In this document: positions 50,201 to 59,056 of the stretch, one piece after another
Numbering within the stretch: the first letter of the stretch is position 1
Layout of the letters: every line of letters begins with the position of its first letter
The notes under the pieces: generated by a model
Databases searched by the model: none
Seen by the model: the letters and a program-made list of their open reading frames with translations, nothing else
What the model was told of the DNA's origin: nothing
Translations under genes and position numbers: made by a program
Source: Flavobacterium sp. HJ-32-4
GTDB taxonomy: Bacteria > Bacteroidota > Bacteroidia > Flavobacteriales > Flavobacteriaceae
Direction of reading: 5' to 3'
DNA length: 64,000 bases
NCBI RefSeq assembly: GCF_022532105.1
Contig: NZ_CP092832.1
Span: forward strand, 3,469,443-3,533,442

Positions 50201-51265
50201 AATACCTTTATCACCGACAACCTTGGCGTTCTCGACGGAACCCTGTATTTCTGGATCCACTACAGCACCAATAACACGCACAACCTGGCGGATTACCAGG
50301 GTGGTTATGCGGCACGTACGTTGGTAGGTGGCACAAATGCGGTGAGCCCGCCGGGCGTTAGCGGCCTTGGTTCTAACTCCCGTGTTCCGCAGCGCTATAT
50401 CCCTGTCGGACAAGCGTTCTTTGTCACGGCCAATTCGACAGGCGGTACCATTACGTTCAACAACAACCAACGGGCCTATGTCAAGGAAGACAACAGTCAG
50501 TCGGGTGTGATGTTCCGAAGCGGAAACAGCGCAGCAGCATCACTGGATGACCTTTCGGAAACAAATGTACAGGAAGACAACTTCCCTACCGTTCGAATCG
50601 GATTTACCATGCCGAATGATTACCACCGTGGACTTCTGCTCGGTTTTATGGGCGCCAATGCTACCGATGGCATTGACGTTGGGTACGATGCCGTACTGTT
50701 CGACGAACTGCCATATGATATGTACTTTGTCAACGGGGAAAACCGACTGGTGATTTCGGGCGAAGGTGATCTTGACGTCAGCCGCAATTACCCATTGGGT
50801 GTAAAGGTTTCCGAAAAAGGATTCGTGAAGTTCTCATTGGATGAGATGCTACACTTCCCGACGGCGATGAACTGTTTCCTATATGACGCCTATCTGGGTA
50901 TCTATCATAACCTCAGCCAATCCGAATATGAGCTAACGCTTCCGGAAGGCGTTTACAATCAACGTTTTTATATCCGATTCAGCACAGCCAATACGCTTGG
51001 AACCGCCGATGTGCCGACCACTGCGACTACGGGTATACGTTATGAATCGTCCAAACACGAACTGGTGATCGAACCGGCACCGTCCACAACGGTCACCTCT
51101 GCATTGTTATTCAACATGTTGGGGCAACAAATTGCCAATTGGGAACTAGAGAAAATGGGACAGGAAATGATCCGGATTCCGATTACAAAAGCCACTTCCG
51201 GGACCTACATCGTGAAGTTGCTGACAAGTATGGGGCCTGTCAGCAGGAAAATCGTAATCCAGTAG
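44231..51265 (+). CDS. Giant secreted surface protein: Gly-rich, Ig-like, ASH-like, LamG and T9SS domains
   Basis: The 2344-residue protein has a signal peptide (ending ATPVLFAQ), then a glycine-rich domain (residues about 30-235, QAWGGGGRGGS onward). Several PKD/Ig-like repeats follow (about 240-610) with the recurring SYSWTVPSGWT pattern. Three ASH-like 'choice-of-anchor' repeats (about 680-1055) each start with words such as NITGNGVTI and contain TFTIQNTG. After GPGGVTGNLRLWLKA (residue 1061) comes a region shared with the next gene product, including a LamG/concanavalin-like domain (about 1505-1665, DFDGVDDYLDAGN and FDGTIDEVRVFG). The shared C-terminal module and the type A T9SS tail (LLFNMLGQQIANWELEK to SRKIVIQ) follow. 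It is likely a surface-attached or released adhesin. No catalytic residues were recognised. Own terminator downstream. Confidence 0.85.
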   Translation: MKKNYLLIGRLAIMLACLLATPVLFAQQSQTFAGAGTYSFQVPAGVTQLDVQAWGGGGRGGSRVSGSNGYGGGGGGAFASSTLTVTPGQTYTIVVGAGSTSAASAGGSSYFNNTTTLLAVGGQSVANNITIGAAGGAASSCVGTIRYSGGNGNNGLANTYGGGGGAGAGPLGNGLSGTGTNLGGIGLTSGGGNGGAGRTGSQGDGTAGSAPGGGGGGALRTSTGSPVGGNGGDGQVIIRWTCPAYGITSTAVPATSCSGNSATVTLTGSATSLPTGTYTITYNLSGANAATGSTATMTVSTAGSGTFTTSSLTNAGNTTVTVTNIASGGASPFNCSTNISSSNTATVNVIAIPAQPSVITGSATPCVGTSVTYSVTNVAGVTYTWAFPSGWTQTGGGTTNSVTVTVGSTGGNVSVTPSNACGSGTARTLAVTPLSIPATPSSITGSTAPCNGSSVSYSVTNVTGVTYNWTFPSGWTQTAGGTTNSVTVTVGASSGVISVTAGNTCGTSTASTLSVVSTTLPSQPSTITGPSPTCAGTSQTYSVTAVAGVSYSWTVPSGWTITAGTGTNSITVTVGTTGGTLSVTPSTGCGSGPARTLSVTVNAAPTITSTTPGSRVGFGPVVLGATASSGIVNWYATASDTTILGTGTSFTTPDLVTTSIFYAEAVSGGCSSTPRTPVTATVNLPEANVKGNGFDIADEDVTPITTDYTILGTTPVATSITRTYTIQNTGTVALTVGSISITGTNASAFTVLTAPASTIAAGSTTTFTIRFTAAFLGNHDATLSFATNDNDENPYNFSIRGIGGTGLYPEMNITGNGVTIIDGDSGPTTADHSDFGTVTIPGTVTRTFTIQNTGAAPLLLTGTPVVEITGSANFTLVTAPATTIAAGGSTTFQVTFSPSTTGSSVAIISIINSDDDESIYDFTIQGAALISGREIDIQGNEVSIVAGDTTPSIVDQTNFGVTDTTTAIAIPFNVYSFGTSTLSLTTTVGISGTNASMFTATALPGTLASGAVTSFVITFTPNTSLGVKTATITVTSDDPNEGTYSFAVSAEIQASSTPSTGPGGVTGNLRLWLKATSNLSGLNDGDAISTWADQTTGSTKSAIAQSLSEPTFRNNPAYNVNFNPVVHFDGGDAMYGGQGFYNSDMYIVVKTANTISYLASPQDIFCGDDIATNRNSQDVTGFQMGNTSVRHANETWAYNQGAQTSYGIAEISTTKTYNGVNIFNPRKNVSSGRMELICNGGAITGTEVFTGTYKDINNSRYWLGRSEFFDSSFNGYLLEVICYNSRNTDTNRNRIETYLALKYGITLGVNGTSVNYVSSNGTTVYSAASGFNYNIAGIGRDDNSGLNQKQSRTENSSYDVTMGLATIEPRNSDNNNTFDTDRSFLVWGHNNATLTAQAPVVVNMSAGISGLTSEVEFISIGRVWRVVETGGDVKTVKVSVPEDLLTSTVTPPGAFFMFISSSPIFNPTAEYRIMTKNGVNLETTYDFSGTKYITFGYAPEKTFVRSIDFDGVDDYLDAGNVLNLGNNFTVSAWIKRSGANQSIVSKRNAGFTSGYDLRINNAGRVEMSWMNGTLQTITSTVSIPTNVWHNVAVTFDGTTARLYIDGVLNVSQALSTVPDTNESFLIAAAGGTSTTSFFDGTIDEVRVFGTALSAAQLRYIMNQEVRQHSDGTVNGSIVPQSITSNDIKTVAWSQLRAYYPMSTYTYTNAKDESVNGYTASLRNLTTVDYQTAPLPYVSNADGNWNTAGTWKNSSTQDLPYALSIVDGATRVTWNIVDIDHNVVSTGNKDVLSLDLASGKTLTASNDTRIGVSHYLLLNGKLDLVGKSQLVQSQNSDLAITSSGSIERDQQGSNNVYNYNYWSSPVGATSTTANNTDYTISGVLRDGTDENNPLAINWTSGYNGAAGTPITLSSSWIYKFGNLSNDYANWQYVGQDGTMRAAEGFTMKGSGAGSSQNYVFTGKPNNGLIELPIAASNLNLCGNPYPSALDANTFITDNLGVLDGTLYFWIHYSTNNTHNLADYQGGYAARTLVGGTNAVSPPGVSGLGSNSRVPQRYIPVGQAFFVTANSTGGTITFNNNQRAYVKEDNSQSGVMFRSGNSAAASLDDLSETNVQEDNFPTVRIGFTMPNDYHRGLLLGFMGANATDGIDVGYDAVLFDELPYDMYFVNGENRLVISGEGDLDVSRNYPLGVKVSEKGFVKFSLDEMLHFPTAMNCFLYDAYLGIYHNLSQSEYELTLPEGVYNQRFYIRFSTANTLGTADVPTTATTGIRYESSKHELVIEPAPSTTVTSALLFNMLGQQIANWELEKMGQEMIRIPITKATSGTYIVKLLTSMGPVSRKIVIQ

Positions 51266-51287
51266 TTTACTCACCCTTTTTGCCCGC

Positions 51288-51321
51288 GAAAGACCGCCCT
51301 AACCGGCGGTCTTTCTTTTTT
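51288..51321 (+). terminator. Terminator of the 2344-residue protein gene
   Basis: GAAAGACCGCC and GGCGGTCTTTC form an 11-bp stem around CTAACC, followed by six T. Confidence 0.95.
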
Positions 51322-51541
51322 ATCTAAAATCCTGAGAAAAAGCAGGATAAAAATTACGTTTCGCAAAACGAGAATAAAACAACAAACTTCCCATTAACAC
51401 TGCGAAAACCCTCAAAAACACTATGCAAAACATGTAGTTTATCGACGAAATACACCCGTCAACGATTATTTTTCGTGCACGCGTAAAGGGAGATTAATTT
51501 CGACCCCGGTTTCAGTCCCCAAACCTGGAACCGACCGTAAC

Positions 51542-54500
51542 ATGAAACACATAACCAGTACAAAATCATTACTCCAATTCGGAATCATCCTACTTGCATT
51601 TTCCGCTTTTGGGCAGCCCGTCGTACTGAATTCGGAGACATTTGAGTCGGCTTCGGGCTCGGTCACCGGTATTTGGACGATGGGTACAAACGCCTCGCTC
51701 AGCACCACCTTTGCGCATGACGGCTCGCGATCCATGCGCTTTCAAAGTGGCGGAACCACATCCAACACCACGCTTACTTCCAGTGTCTTTGCCACTTTGT
51801 CACTCTATGACAAGATTGACGTCAAGTTTTTTCTTTACACAAACTCCACCACTGCCGGCGATTATGTCGAATTGCAATACCGTCCTACCGCGCTTGCATC
51901 GTATGTTCCGGTAAGGCGTTTCACTATTGGTTCCTCTACCACCCCGGCAGACATCAATGACAATGTAAACCGCTATGCGTTCATCGCGACAATGTTCAGA
52001 ACCGATAGCAGTTTCGGCCCCTACAGCTTAACAGGCAACTTCCGTTTTGTGGCGTCTTTGTCTGGCAGCAACCGATTTCTCTACATTGACAACCTAACCG
52101 TTAGCGGCACGGTTTACAATACGATCTCACAAGGCCCGGGAGGCATCACGTCCGGCCTTGAAACATGGCTTCGGGCCGACCGCGTCAACGGAACAACCGT
52201 TGGAACCGACAACGCAAATCTGGCTACATGGAGAGACTGTGCGAAAGGACACGATGCAAGCGTTATGGATAACTCGAGCAGTTGGGCAGCAACCAATCTC
52301 ACCCTTCGTCCTGTTTACAATAACAACAGTACCCGGAATATGAACTTTAACCCCGTGGTGTATTTCGGCAACGACCCCACGACGGTAAACTTCAGTGAAT
52401 ATACAGGTCTCACCAACCGGGCAGAAATGAATGGCACCGGTGGTTTTTTCACCCATGAACAGTTCGTGGTGTTCGCAATCGACTACGCTACGACAATCAA
52501 CTCGTCTACGCCGATACAGTCGATTTACGTAGGCCAGATGTCAACGACAAACCCGTGGGATCGCGATACGGGCGGATTTGCAGTCGGGCAGTTCACCGGT
52601 CGATTTAACAACGAAGTAATCAACTATTCGCTTGGCACCACCGGCACGCCCGTGGGATACGGAGTAGCCGCTGAAAATGTGACCTACACCAATCTGCGTG
52701 GTTTTCTCAACTGCAGAAATACGGCGGCTGCCAATGGACTCGAACTATACCTCAACGGCACCGACATAGAGACAACAGAAGTCGGAGCGGCGCAGTTCGT
52801 GAATTCGTCGAACAGGCGGTACTGGTTAGGAAGGTCACAGGTAACAAATGGCAGTCTTAACGGGCGTATAGCGGAGTGTATCACCTTCTCCTCTCGCCTC
52901 TCGAACGCCCAGCGCTCCCGCGTTGAGAGTTATTTGGCGATAAAATACGGCGTTACACTCGGAGTGAACGGTACCTCTCAAAACTATGTTGACTCATCCG
53001 GCAGTATCATTTGGAATACGGGTACTCACAACGGTTACAACTTCAACATTGCGGGCATCGGACGCGATGACGCGGGTACATTGAACCAAAAGCAGTCCCG
53101 CAGCGCCAACTCGGGCGAAGTAGTCACCGTTGGTTTGGGCACGATTGCCACAACCAATTCGGCCAATACCAATACATTCACTACAGACAGGAGCTTTTTG
53201 ATGTGGGGATCCAACAATGGTACGATTGCCAATGCTACTACACCGGTAACTGTTACATATCCGGGGGCGGGTGTGTTCACTTCAACAGACGTGATCAACC
53301 GCAGATGGAAATTTGTCGAAACGGGAGGCGACGTTGCAACAGCTCGCGTATCCATCCCTACCACCACGCTTTCTTCACTTTACACAGTCTCCGCATCCGA
53401 CGCTTATGTAATGGTTGTCTCCGACAATGCAGCCTTCACATCAGGCGTGGAAACGGTCTTCATGTCGGTCTCCGGATCTGACCTGATTGCAAACTATGAT
53501 TTCGACGGCGCGAAGTTTGTTACTTTTGGGGTGGCACGTGGAAAAGCGAGCACGTCACGACTAACCCTTGACGGAGTAGACGATTATGTTCGCATGGACA
53601 ATGTAAACGAATTGGGAAGTGCTTTCACGGTAATGTCCTGGATTCGTCCAACTGGAGCCAACACACTCGCGTCAAACGAAACGATCATAGCGAAACGACC
53701 AGGAAGCACCAGCGGATACCGCATTTTATTGCTTACGTCAAATAAAGTGCGCGCCGAATGGACGGTATCGGGCACTACCTATGGACTCACATCCAATACG
53801 GTACTACCTGACCTTAAATGGCGCCATATCTGTTTCACCTACAATGGAACTACCCTTACGCTTTACATCGACGGCGTCGTTGATTCAACCGCTTCCATAA
53901 ATACGGCGCCCGTTGCAACGACGGCTAACTTTACAATTGGCGCTGAGTACAACTCTAAATCATCGATTTCCAACTATTTCAGGGGCGATATTGACGAATT
54001 GAGAATATGGAATAAAGCGCTTACGATGACGGAGATACGTTTCGTTATGAACCAGGAGATTGCCCAAAACGGTTCGGCAACGCGTGGAACGGTACTCCCC
54101 ACCACCATTCCGATGCACGATATAAGTGGCACAACGTGGGCTTCCCTCACTGCCTACTACTCGATGAACAATTTTATCGGGTCGCACGTATCGGATGATT
54201 CAAACAGCAAGAACAGAGGTTTTCTGGTATCAAACACACCAAGCATCAATGCACAGACCGCCCCATTGCCTTATACGAGTGCTTCTGCTTCAACCTGGAC
54301 AAATAGCGCAACCTGGACGAATGGAACCCTTGTAGATGCACCAAGCTCGGTGTCAATTGTAGATAATACTACTGTTGTCGGTTGGAACATCGTGCAAACG
54401 AGCCATAACATTACGTCCAACAATAGCGTCAAGGTAATGGGTCTGTTCGTCAACTCCAACACCCTATCCGCAGCAACCGCAACCAATATCGAGGTATCCC

Positions 54501-56128
54501 ATTATCTCTTGCTATCAGGCAAAATCGACTTGGTTGGCAAGGCGCAATTGGTTCAGACGAATAATAGTGAGCTTGCCACTAGTAGCGGAGGATCAATCGA
54601 GAGAGACCAACAGGGCACCCGAAACCTTTTCAACTATAACTATTGGTGTTCTCCGGTAAGTACGATCAATACGACCTCGAACAACAATGGGTACACCCTG
54701 GGTGGCGTGCTGCGTGACGGCACAACACCGTCGGCTCCGGCGTCTATTAGCTGGACAAGTAGTTTGAACGGCTCTGCTACATCACCGATTACCTTGAGCG
54801 ACCAGTGGATCTACACCTATAACAACGCCAACGGAGCTTACTCTGAGTGGATTTATCAAAGCACCACCGGCAACATCGCATCCGGACTCGGATTTACGAT
54901 GAAAGGAAGCGGTGCCTCGGGCGCTTCCCAAAATTATGTTTTCGTAGGAAAACCCCACAACGGAACCATTACGATCCCTGTAACGGCAAACAACCTGGTA
55001 CTGTGCGGAAACCCATACCCATCGGCACTGGATGCAGTTCAATTTATTAAAGACAATATTTCCGGCAGCAACTCTAACCCAGGTTCAAGTGCCTCACTCG
55101 ACGGCACATTGTACTTCTGGCAGCAGGGGGCAGATAACGCCTCCCACATACTTGCTAACTATACCGGCCGTTACGCGTCTATGAACCTTTTGGGCTCTGT
55201 AACGGGTGTAGTACCATCCGGAATAAACGGGTTAGGTGCGGGAAGTTATTCTGCCCCGAAACAGTACATCCCGGTAGGACAAGGTTTCTTCGTTCAGGCA
55301 AATACGACCGGCGGAAGCATCACCTTCAAAAACAGCCAGCGTATTTTCAAAACGGAAGACGATACCAACTCTTCTTCCCTTATGCGTACTTCGGAGGCAC
55401 AGGCCGACGGAGGCTCAGAAAATCCTGCAACCACCTCAACAACTCCGGTTATCAAGCTCGGCTTTAACTCGGTTGATCATTGGCACCGCCAAATCGCCAT
55501 TGGTTTCGACGGCCAGAATGCAACAGATGGTTTTGACTACGGGTACGATTCAATCAATTTCGATGACTTCCCAAGCGATATGAACTTCCTGCAGGATACC
55601 AACAAACTCGTGATCCAGGGAGTAGCTGATTTCACGCTGACAGCTTCTTACCCACTGACAGTTAAATCAGACCTAAGCGGAGTGGTACGATTTGAAATTG
55701 ACGAATTGGAAAACTTTGATCCTGAGCGCGCTATCTACCTTTATGACGATACCACCGGCATCTACCACGACCTGAAGCAGAACCCTGCCGAGGTAACGAT
55801 TGACGCCGGCACATACGACAACCGTTTCTTCCTTCGCTTCCTTAACCCGTCACTCGGAACAGGTGAAGACGAAATGGCACAGCCGATCAAAGTATCGTAC
55901 CTCAACAGCAATGGCACACTGGTGATCCACAATAATACGACCGGCACAACAGTGAAAGACGTACGCCTGTTCAACATCATGGGCCAACAGGTCGGAAGTT
56001 GGAAAGTGGAGGCCACGGCTGATCAAACCAACATTGTGCTTCCGGTATCGAAATTGAGTACCGGTACCTATATCGCGAAAGTAACCTCCGACAAAGGTAC
56101 AGTTGCCCAAAAAGTAGCGATCCGATAA
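51542..56128 (+). CDS. Secreted LamG-domain surface protein with T9SS tail, paralogue of the preceding gene product
   Basis: The 1528-residue protein begins with a signal peptide (LLQFGIILLAFSAFGQP) and an N-terminal jelly-roll-like domain (residues about 20-190, with SLSTTFAHDGSRSMRF). From GPGGITSGLETWLRAD at residue 198 it follows the same order as the second half of the 2344-residue neighbour: a concanavalin-like region with NRRYWLGRSQVTNG, ESYLAIKYGVTLGVNGTS, a LamG domain (about 671-840, LDGVDDYVRMDN), the SHYLLLSGKIDLVGKAQLVQ region, the NPYPSALDA module and the C-terminal tail VRLFNIMGQQVGSWKVEA to AQKVAIR. The pair looks like a tandem duplication with exchanged N-termini. Function is probably surface binding; no enzyme motif recognised. 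Upstream DNA has TTTATCGACGAAA. Confidence 0.85.
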   Translation: MKHITSTKSLLQFGIILLAFSAFGQPVVLNSETFESASGSVTGIWTMGTNASLSTTFAHDGSRSMRFQSGGTTSNTTLTSSVFATLSLYDKIDVKFFLYTNSTTAGDYVELQYRPTALASYVPVRRFTIGSSTTPADINDNVNRYAFIATMFRTDSSFGPYSLTGNFRFVASLSGSNRFLYIDNLTVSGTVYNTISQGPGGITSGLETWLRADRVNGTTVGTDNANLATWRDCAKGHDASVMDNSSSWAATNLTLRPVYNNNSTRNMNFNPVVYFGNDPTTVNFSEYTGLTNRAEMNGTGGFFTHEQFVVFAIDYATTINSSTPIQSIYVGQMSTTNPWDRDTGGFAVGQFTGRFNNEVINYSLGTTGTPVGYGVAAENVTYTNLRGFLNCRNTAAANGLELYLNGTDIETTEVGAAQFVNSSNRRYWLGRSQVTNGSLNGRIAECITFSSRLSNAQRSRVESYLAIKYGVTLGVNGTSQNYVDSSGSIIWNTGTHNGYNFNIAGIGRDDAGTLNQKQSRSANSGEVVTVGLGTIATTNSANTNTFTTDRSFLMWGSNNGTIANATTPVTVTYPGAGVFTSTDVINRRWKFVETGGDVATARVSIPTTTLSSLYTVSASDAYVMVVSDNAAFTSGVETVFMSVSGSDLIANYDFDGAKFVTFGVARGKASTSRLTLDGVDDYVRMDNVNELGSAFTVMSWIRPTGANTLASNETIIAKRPGSTSGYRILLLTSNKVRAEWTVSGTTYGLTSNTVLPDLKWRHICFTYNGTTLTLYIDGVVDSTASINTAPVATTANFTIGAEYNSKSSISNYFRGDIDELRIWNKALTMTEIRFVMNQEIAQNGSATRGTVLPTTIPMHDISGTTWASLTAYYSMNNFIGSHVSDDSNSKNRGFLVSNTPSINAQTAPLPYTSASASTWTNSATWTNGTLVDAPSSVSIVDNTTVVGWNIVQTSHNITSNNSVKVMGLFVNSNTLSAATATNIEVSHYLLLSGKIDLVGKAQLVQTNNSELATSSGGSIERDQQGTRNLFNYNYWCSPVSTINTTSNNNGYTLGGVLRDGTTPSAPASISWTSSLNGSATSPITLSDQWIYTYNNANGAYSEWIYQSTTGNIASGLGFTMKGSGASGASQNYVFVGKPHNGTITIPVTANNLVLCGNPYPSALDAVQFIKDNISGSNSNPGSSASLDGTLYFWQQGADNASHILANYTGRYASMNLLGSVTGVVPSGINGLGAGSYSAPKQYIPVGQGFFVQANTTGGSITFKNSQRIFKTEDDTNSSSLMRTSEAQADGGSENPATTSTTPVIKLGFNSVDHWHRQIAIGFDGQNATDGFDYGYDSINFDDFPSDMNFLQDTNKLVIQGVADFTLTASYPLTVKSDLSGVVRFEIDELENFDPERAIYLYDDTTGIYHDLKQNPAEVTIDAGTYDNRFFLRFLNPSLGTGEDEMAQPIKVSYLNSNGTLVIHNNTTGTTVKDVRLFNIMGQQVGSWKVEATADQTNIVLPVSKLSTGTYIAKVTSDKGTVAQKVAIR

Positions 56129-56149
56129 AAACACCTTTTTTAAAAAAAG

Positions 56150-56183
56150 AAGCCCGACATGCAACCCGTGTCGGGCTTTTTTT
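56150..56183 (+). terminator. Terminator of the 1528-residue protein gene
   Basis: AAGCCCGACA and TGTCGGGCTT form a 10-bp stem with a 9-base loop, followed by a T run. An A run before it would also serve the opposite direction. Confidence 0.92.
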
Positions 56184-56249
56184 ATTACGCGCTGACTGTC
56201 AATATCTTATGCACGCATAAGAACACGAAATAAACTACTAAAAAACGAC

Positions 56250-56276
56250 CCGTAGTTCTACGTAAGTCTACGTCAT
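56250..56276 (+). promoter_or_regulatory. Palindrome CCGTAGTTCTACGTA with second TCTACGT copy
   Basis: CGTAG-TT-CTACG (56251-56262) is an inverted repeat, and CTACGT recurs ten bases later. The 14-mer CCGTAGTTCTACGT differs in only two positions from ACGTAATTCTACGT upstream of the two-component operon, making it a candidate site for the same regulator. A weak -7 box TACCTTAG follows at 56333-56340. Confidence 0.45.
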
Positions 56277-56371
56277 ACATCGTTTTTTTGCGCCTGTTAT
56301 CGAAAAAAAGCCTGATTCTGTTAAGGTACTGTTACCTTAGCCCCCAAGATTACAAGAAGCCCAAAAATCTT

Positions 56372-57157
56372 ATGAAACCAAACCTAATTACCCACCTCGC
56401 AGGCGTAGCCATGCTCGTTTTTTTCAGCGGCAAGGTTTACAGCCAGGACGACAACGAAGACACCCCGCTTCCGTCCGACACCTTCCCTAAAGTACGTTTG
56501 GCTTATTACGGCCACAACAACGCCCAACGCCAATTACTGATCGGATTTCAGGGTGCTCCCTGCACCGACGGCGTCGACCCGGGTTACGATGCCATCAACA
56601 TCTTTGACCTGCCAAACGATGCGTATTTCTGGGTCAACCAAACCGAACTCTTCATTCAGGGAGTTGGTGAATTTAATCCGGATAATGTGTATCCGCTCGG
56701 CGTAAAATCGGATGACGATGGCAACATTACGATTCAGTTACTGGAGACGGAAAATTTCGATCCGACGCAACCGATTTACATCTACGACAACGAAACGGGT
56801 ATCTACCACAGTCTTAAAGGTGGTACGATGACGGTAGCAGTCGGCACTGGCACGTTCAACGACCGGTTCTCTCTTCGGTTTAGCCAAACGTCCTTGAGTA
56901 CACCCACATTGGAACCATCTAAATCGGTAGGTATACATTACTACAGTTCCAACAACCTATTGCATGTTGCAGCAACAAATAGCGCGTCGACGCTGTCTTC
57001 GATGTCCTTGATTTCTATGACGGGGCAGGTCGTGTCTTCATGGACGGTCAACGGCACGGAAGCCGATGTCGCCCTTACCGGACTCGCCTCTGGCGTGTAT
57101 CTTGTAACCGTGAATGCCTCGACCGGTACCGCGACGAAAAAAATCAGCATTCGATAG
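56372..57157 (+). CDS. Short secreted protein consisting of the shared T9SS-associated C-terminal module
   Basis: The 261-residue product has a signal peptide (LAGVAMLVFFSGKVYSQ), a short acidic linker (DDNEDTPLPSD) and then only the module that ends the two large LamG proteins upstream. FPKVRLAYYGHNNAQRQLLI corresponds to FPTVRIGFTMPNDYHRGLLL of the 2344-residue protein, DGVDPGYDAINIFDLPNDAY to DGIDVGYDAVLFDELPYDMY, and the tail SLISMTGQVVSSW to TKKISIR is a type A T9SS sorting domain. The ATG at 56372 is preferred over the in-frame upstream start because it gives the signal peptide. It may be a small free-standing surface protein or a store of module sequence. Confidence 0.8.
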   Translation: MKPNLITHLAGVAMLVFFSGKVYSQDDNEDTPLPSDTFPKVRLAYYGHNNAQRQLLIGFQGAPCTDGVDPGYDAINIFDLPNDAYFWVNQTELFIQGVGEFNPDNVYPLGVKSDDDGNITIQLLETENFDPTQPIYIYDNETGIYHSLKGGTMTVAVGTGTFNDRFSLRFSQTSLSTPTLEPSKSVGIHYYSSNNLLHVAATNSASTLSSMSLISMTGQVVSSWTVNGTEADVALTGLASGVYLVTVNASTGTATKKISIR

Positions 57158-57181
57158 ACAGATAGACCTGTCGCAAAATAA

Positions 57182-57212
57182 AAAGGGGCTGTCTTTGTGA
57201 GACAGTCCCTTT
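57182..57212 (+). terminator. Terminator of the short T9SS-module gene
   Basis: AAAGGGGCTGTCT and AGACAGTCCCTTT form a 13-bp stem with one G-T pair around TTGTG. The following T tract is interrupted. Confidence 0.75.
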
Positions 57213-57559
57213 CCTTTTGGGTATAATGTACAAACTACAAAACCAGAACCTTCGATCAGGTGACGGTCACGACAGGGGGAGGAGTGCGGAGGAAGCTAAA
57301 AAGCCCCACTAATTGTCGTTTGCGAACCCTGACTAAGAAACGTATTGGCTGTAAGTAATTGGCAAATCGTCCGACAAAAATGCGTACATAGGATGCACCG
57401 ACTGTAAGCTATTTTAGGACGCGACAACGACCCGGATACTGTATGGATTAAGTATGGATACTGTATGGATACTGTATGGATAGTGTATGGATAAAGTATC
57501 AGATGGTGACAAATTACACCTCCAGCCCCCTTCGCTCTCTACACCCACTACTCCACTTG
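57213..57559. other. Intergenic stretch between two convergent genes
   Basis: No credible gene was found here. Apart from the 11-bp tandem repeat at 57434-57499, I see only mixed non-coding sequence. No clear terminator for hisS could be identified. Confidence 0.6.
57434..57499. repeat. Six 11-bp tandem repeats (GGATACTGTAT)
   Basis: The units are GGATACTGTAT, GGATTAAGTAT, GGATACTGTAT twice, GGATAGTGTAT and GGATAAAGTAT. The constant parts are GGAT and GTAT. Confidence 0.9.
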
Positions 57560-58939
57560 CTACCTGGCTGAAAAACGTTGCAACAGTGCCGTTAACTCCG
57601 GTAGCGTAACGGTTCGTTGCTCGCCCGATCGCAAGTCCTTTAGTGTAAATACCTGCTGTTCCATTTCGGTATCACCGGCCAATGCCGCATACGGAATGCC
57701 TTTTTTATCTGCATGCTGGAACTGCTTGCCTATTTTCGCCGCATCCGGATACAACTCTGCCCGAACGCCCGCTTTCCTCAGGGAAGCGATGGCCCTGCTC
57801 GCATAAAGCGCTTCCGCATCGCCAAAATTCAGGAACAGCACATTCGACGCCGCAGTCACTTCCGCGGGGAAAAGGCCGAGCTCTTCCAATACCAGGTAAA
57901 TCCGGTCGAGGCCAAACGAAATACCGACCCCGCTCATCCCTTTCAATCCGAAGATACCCGTCAGGTCATCATATCGTCCGCCGCCACCTATTGAACCCAT
58001 GGCAACCGTATCTGGAGCCGCGACTTCAAAAATAGCGCCGGTGTAATAGTTGAGTCCGCGTGCCAGTGTCACATCCAACACCAACTCCGATGAGCGCAGT
58101 CCGAGTGCCGCAATTGCCTCACAGATAAAACGCACCTCTTCGATGCCTTTGAGTCCCGTTTCCGATTCTGCCAATAACGATGTCAATGTTACAAGTTGTT
58201 CGGAAACACTTCCCGTCAAATGAAACAAAGGAGCAAGGTGATCCAGGGCCTCATTTGTAAGTCCTTTTTCGAGCATTTCCTTCCGCACACCCTCTTCCCC
58301 TATCTTATCGAGCTTATCCAGGGCAACGGTGAAATCGATTAATTTATCAGACGCTCCAATGGCATCGGCAATACCCGACAATATCTTACGGTTATTGATT
58401 TTGATGCGCGTACCGACAAGGCCAAGTTCCGAAAACACGCTGTCATATAACTGCACCAACTCTACTTCCTGCCAAAGAGAAGTCGATCCCACCACATCGG
58501 CGTCGCACTGGTAGAACTCCCGAAAACGTCCTTTCTGCGGACGATCCGCGCGCCATACCGGTTGCATTTGGTAGCGCTTGAAGGGAAACTCGATCTCATT
58601 CTGGTGCTGCACCACATAGCGGGCAAACGGAACCGTAAGGTCGTATCGAAGGGCCTTTTCGGATATTTTTACCGCCACTTTCCGGCTGTCAGCCAGCTCA
58701 TCCGGCGTGACCTTCGATAGAAAATCGCCGGAGTTGAGTATTTTGAAAATCAGCCGGTCGCCTTCTTCTCCGTATTTCCCCATCAGGGTCTCCGAATTCT
58801 CAAACGAAGGGGTCTCAATCGGTTGGTACCCGAAGCGTTCGAATTGCGTCCGGATGGTTCCGAAGATGTAGTTGCGCCTGGCCACTTCCGAAGGGGAAAA
58901 ATCACGTGTGCCTTTTGGTATACCGGGTTTCTGTGCCAT
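57560..58939 (-). CDS. hisS: Histidyl-tRNA synthetase
   Basis: The 459-residue class II synthetase charges tRNA-His. It shows motif 1 region [15 protein letters not shown], motif 2 [19 protein letters not shown] with [13 protein letters not shown], the histidine-specific [15 protein letters not shown], motif 3 [15 protein letters not shown], and a C-terminal anticodon-binding domain. The start at 58939 ([14 protein letters not shown]) fits the family; the upstream extension does not. It is divergent from the ABC-type permease gene. Confidence 0.96.
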   Translation of the reverse strand: MAQKPGIPKGTRDFSPSEVARRNYIFGTIRTQFERFGYQPIETPSFENSETLMGKYGEEGDRLIFKILNSGDFLSKVTPDELADSRKVAVKISEKALRYDLTVPFARYVVQHQNEIEFPFKRYQMQPVWRADRPQKGRFREFYQCDADVVGSTSLWQEVELVQLYDSVFSELGLVGTRIKINNRKILSGIADAIGASDKLIDFTVALDKLDKIGEEGVRKEMLEKGLTNEALDHLAPLFHLTGSVSEQLVTLTSLLAESETGLKGIEEVRFICEAIAALGLRSSELVLDVTLARGLNYYTGAIFEVAAPDTVAMGSIGGGGRYDDLTGIFGLKGMSGVGISFGLDRIYLVLEELGLFPAEVTAASNVLFLNFGDAEALYASRAIASLRKAGVRAELYPDAAKIGKQFQHADKKGIPYAALAGDTEMEQQVFTLKDLRSGEQRTVTLPELTALLQRFSAR

Positions 58940-59056
58940 GATGAAGGAATTTCGGTGCAAATATCCCACTTTATGTCAAAGAAAAGAAACGTACCAGACG
59001 ATTTCAGTCGCCCAATATCTGTAACAAATGCCGTAACTTCGTGACAAACCGGCACC

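Noticed and set aside
57434..57499. 11-bp tandem repeat as an iteron-type origin
   Set aside because: It lies between two convergent 3' ends, without a replication gene or AT-rich unwinding region nearby; plain slippage is simpler.
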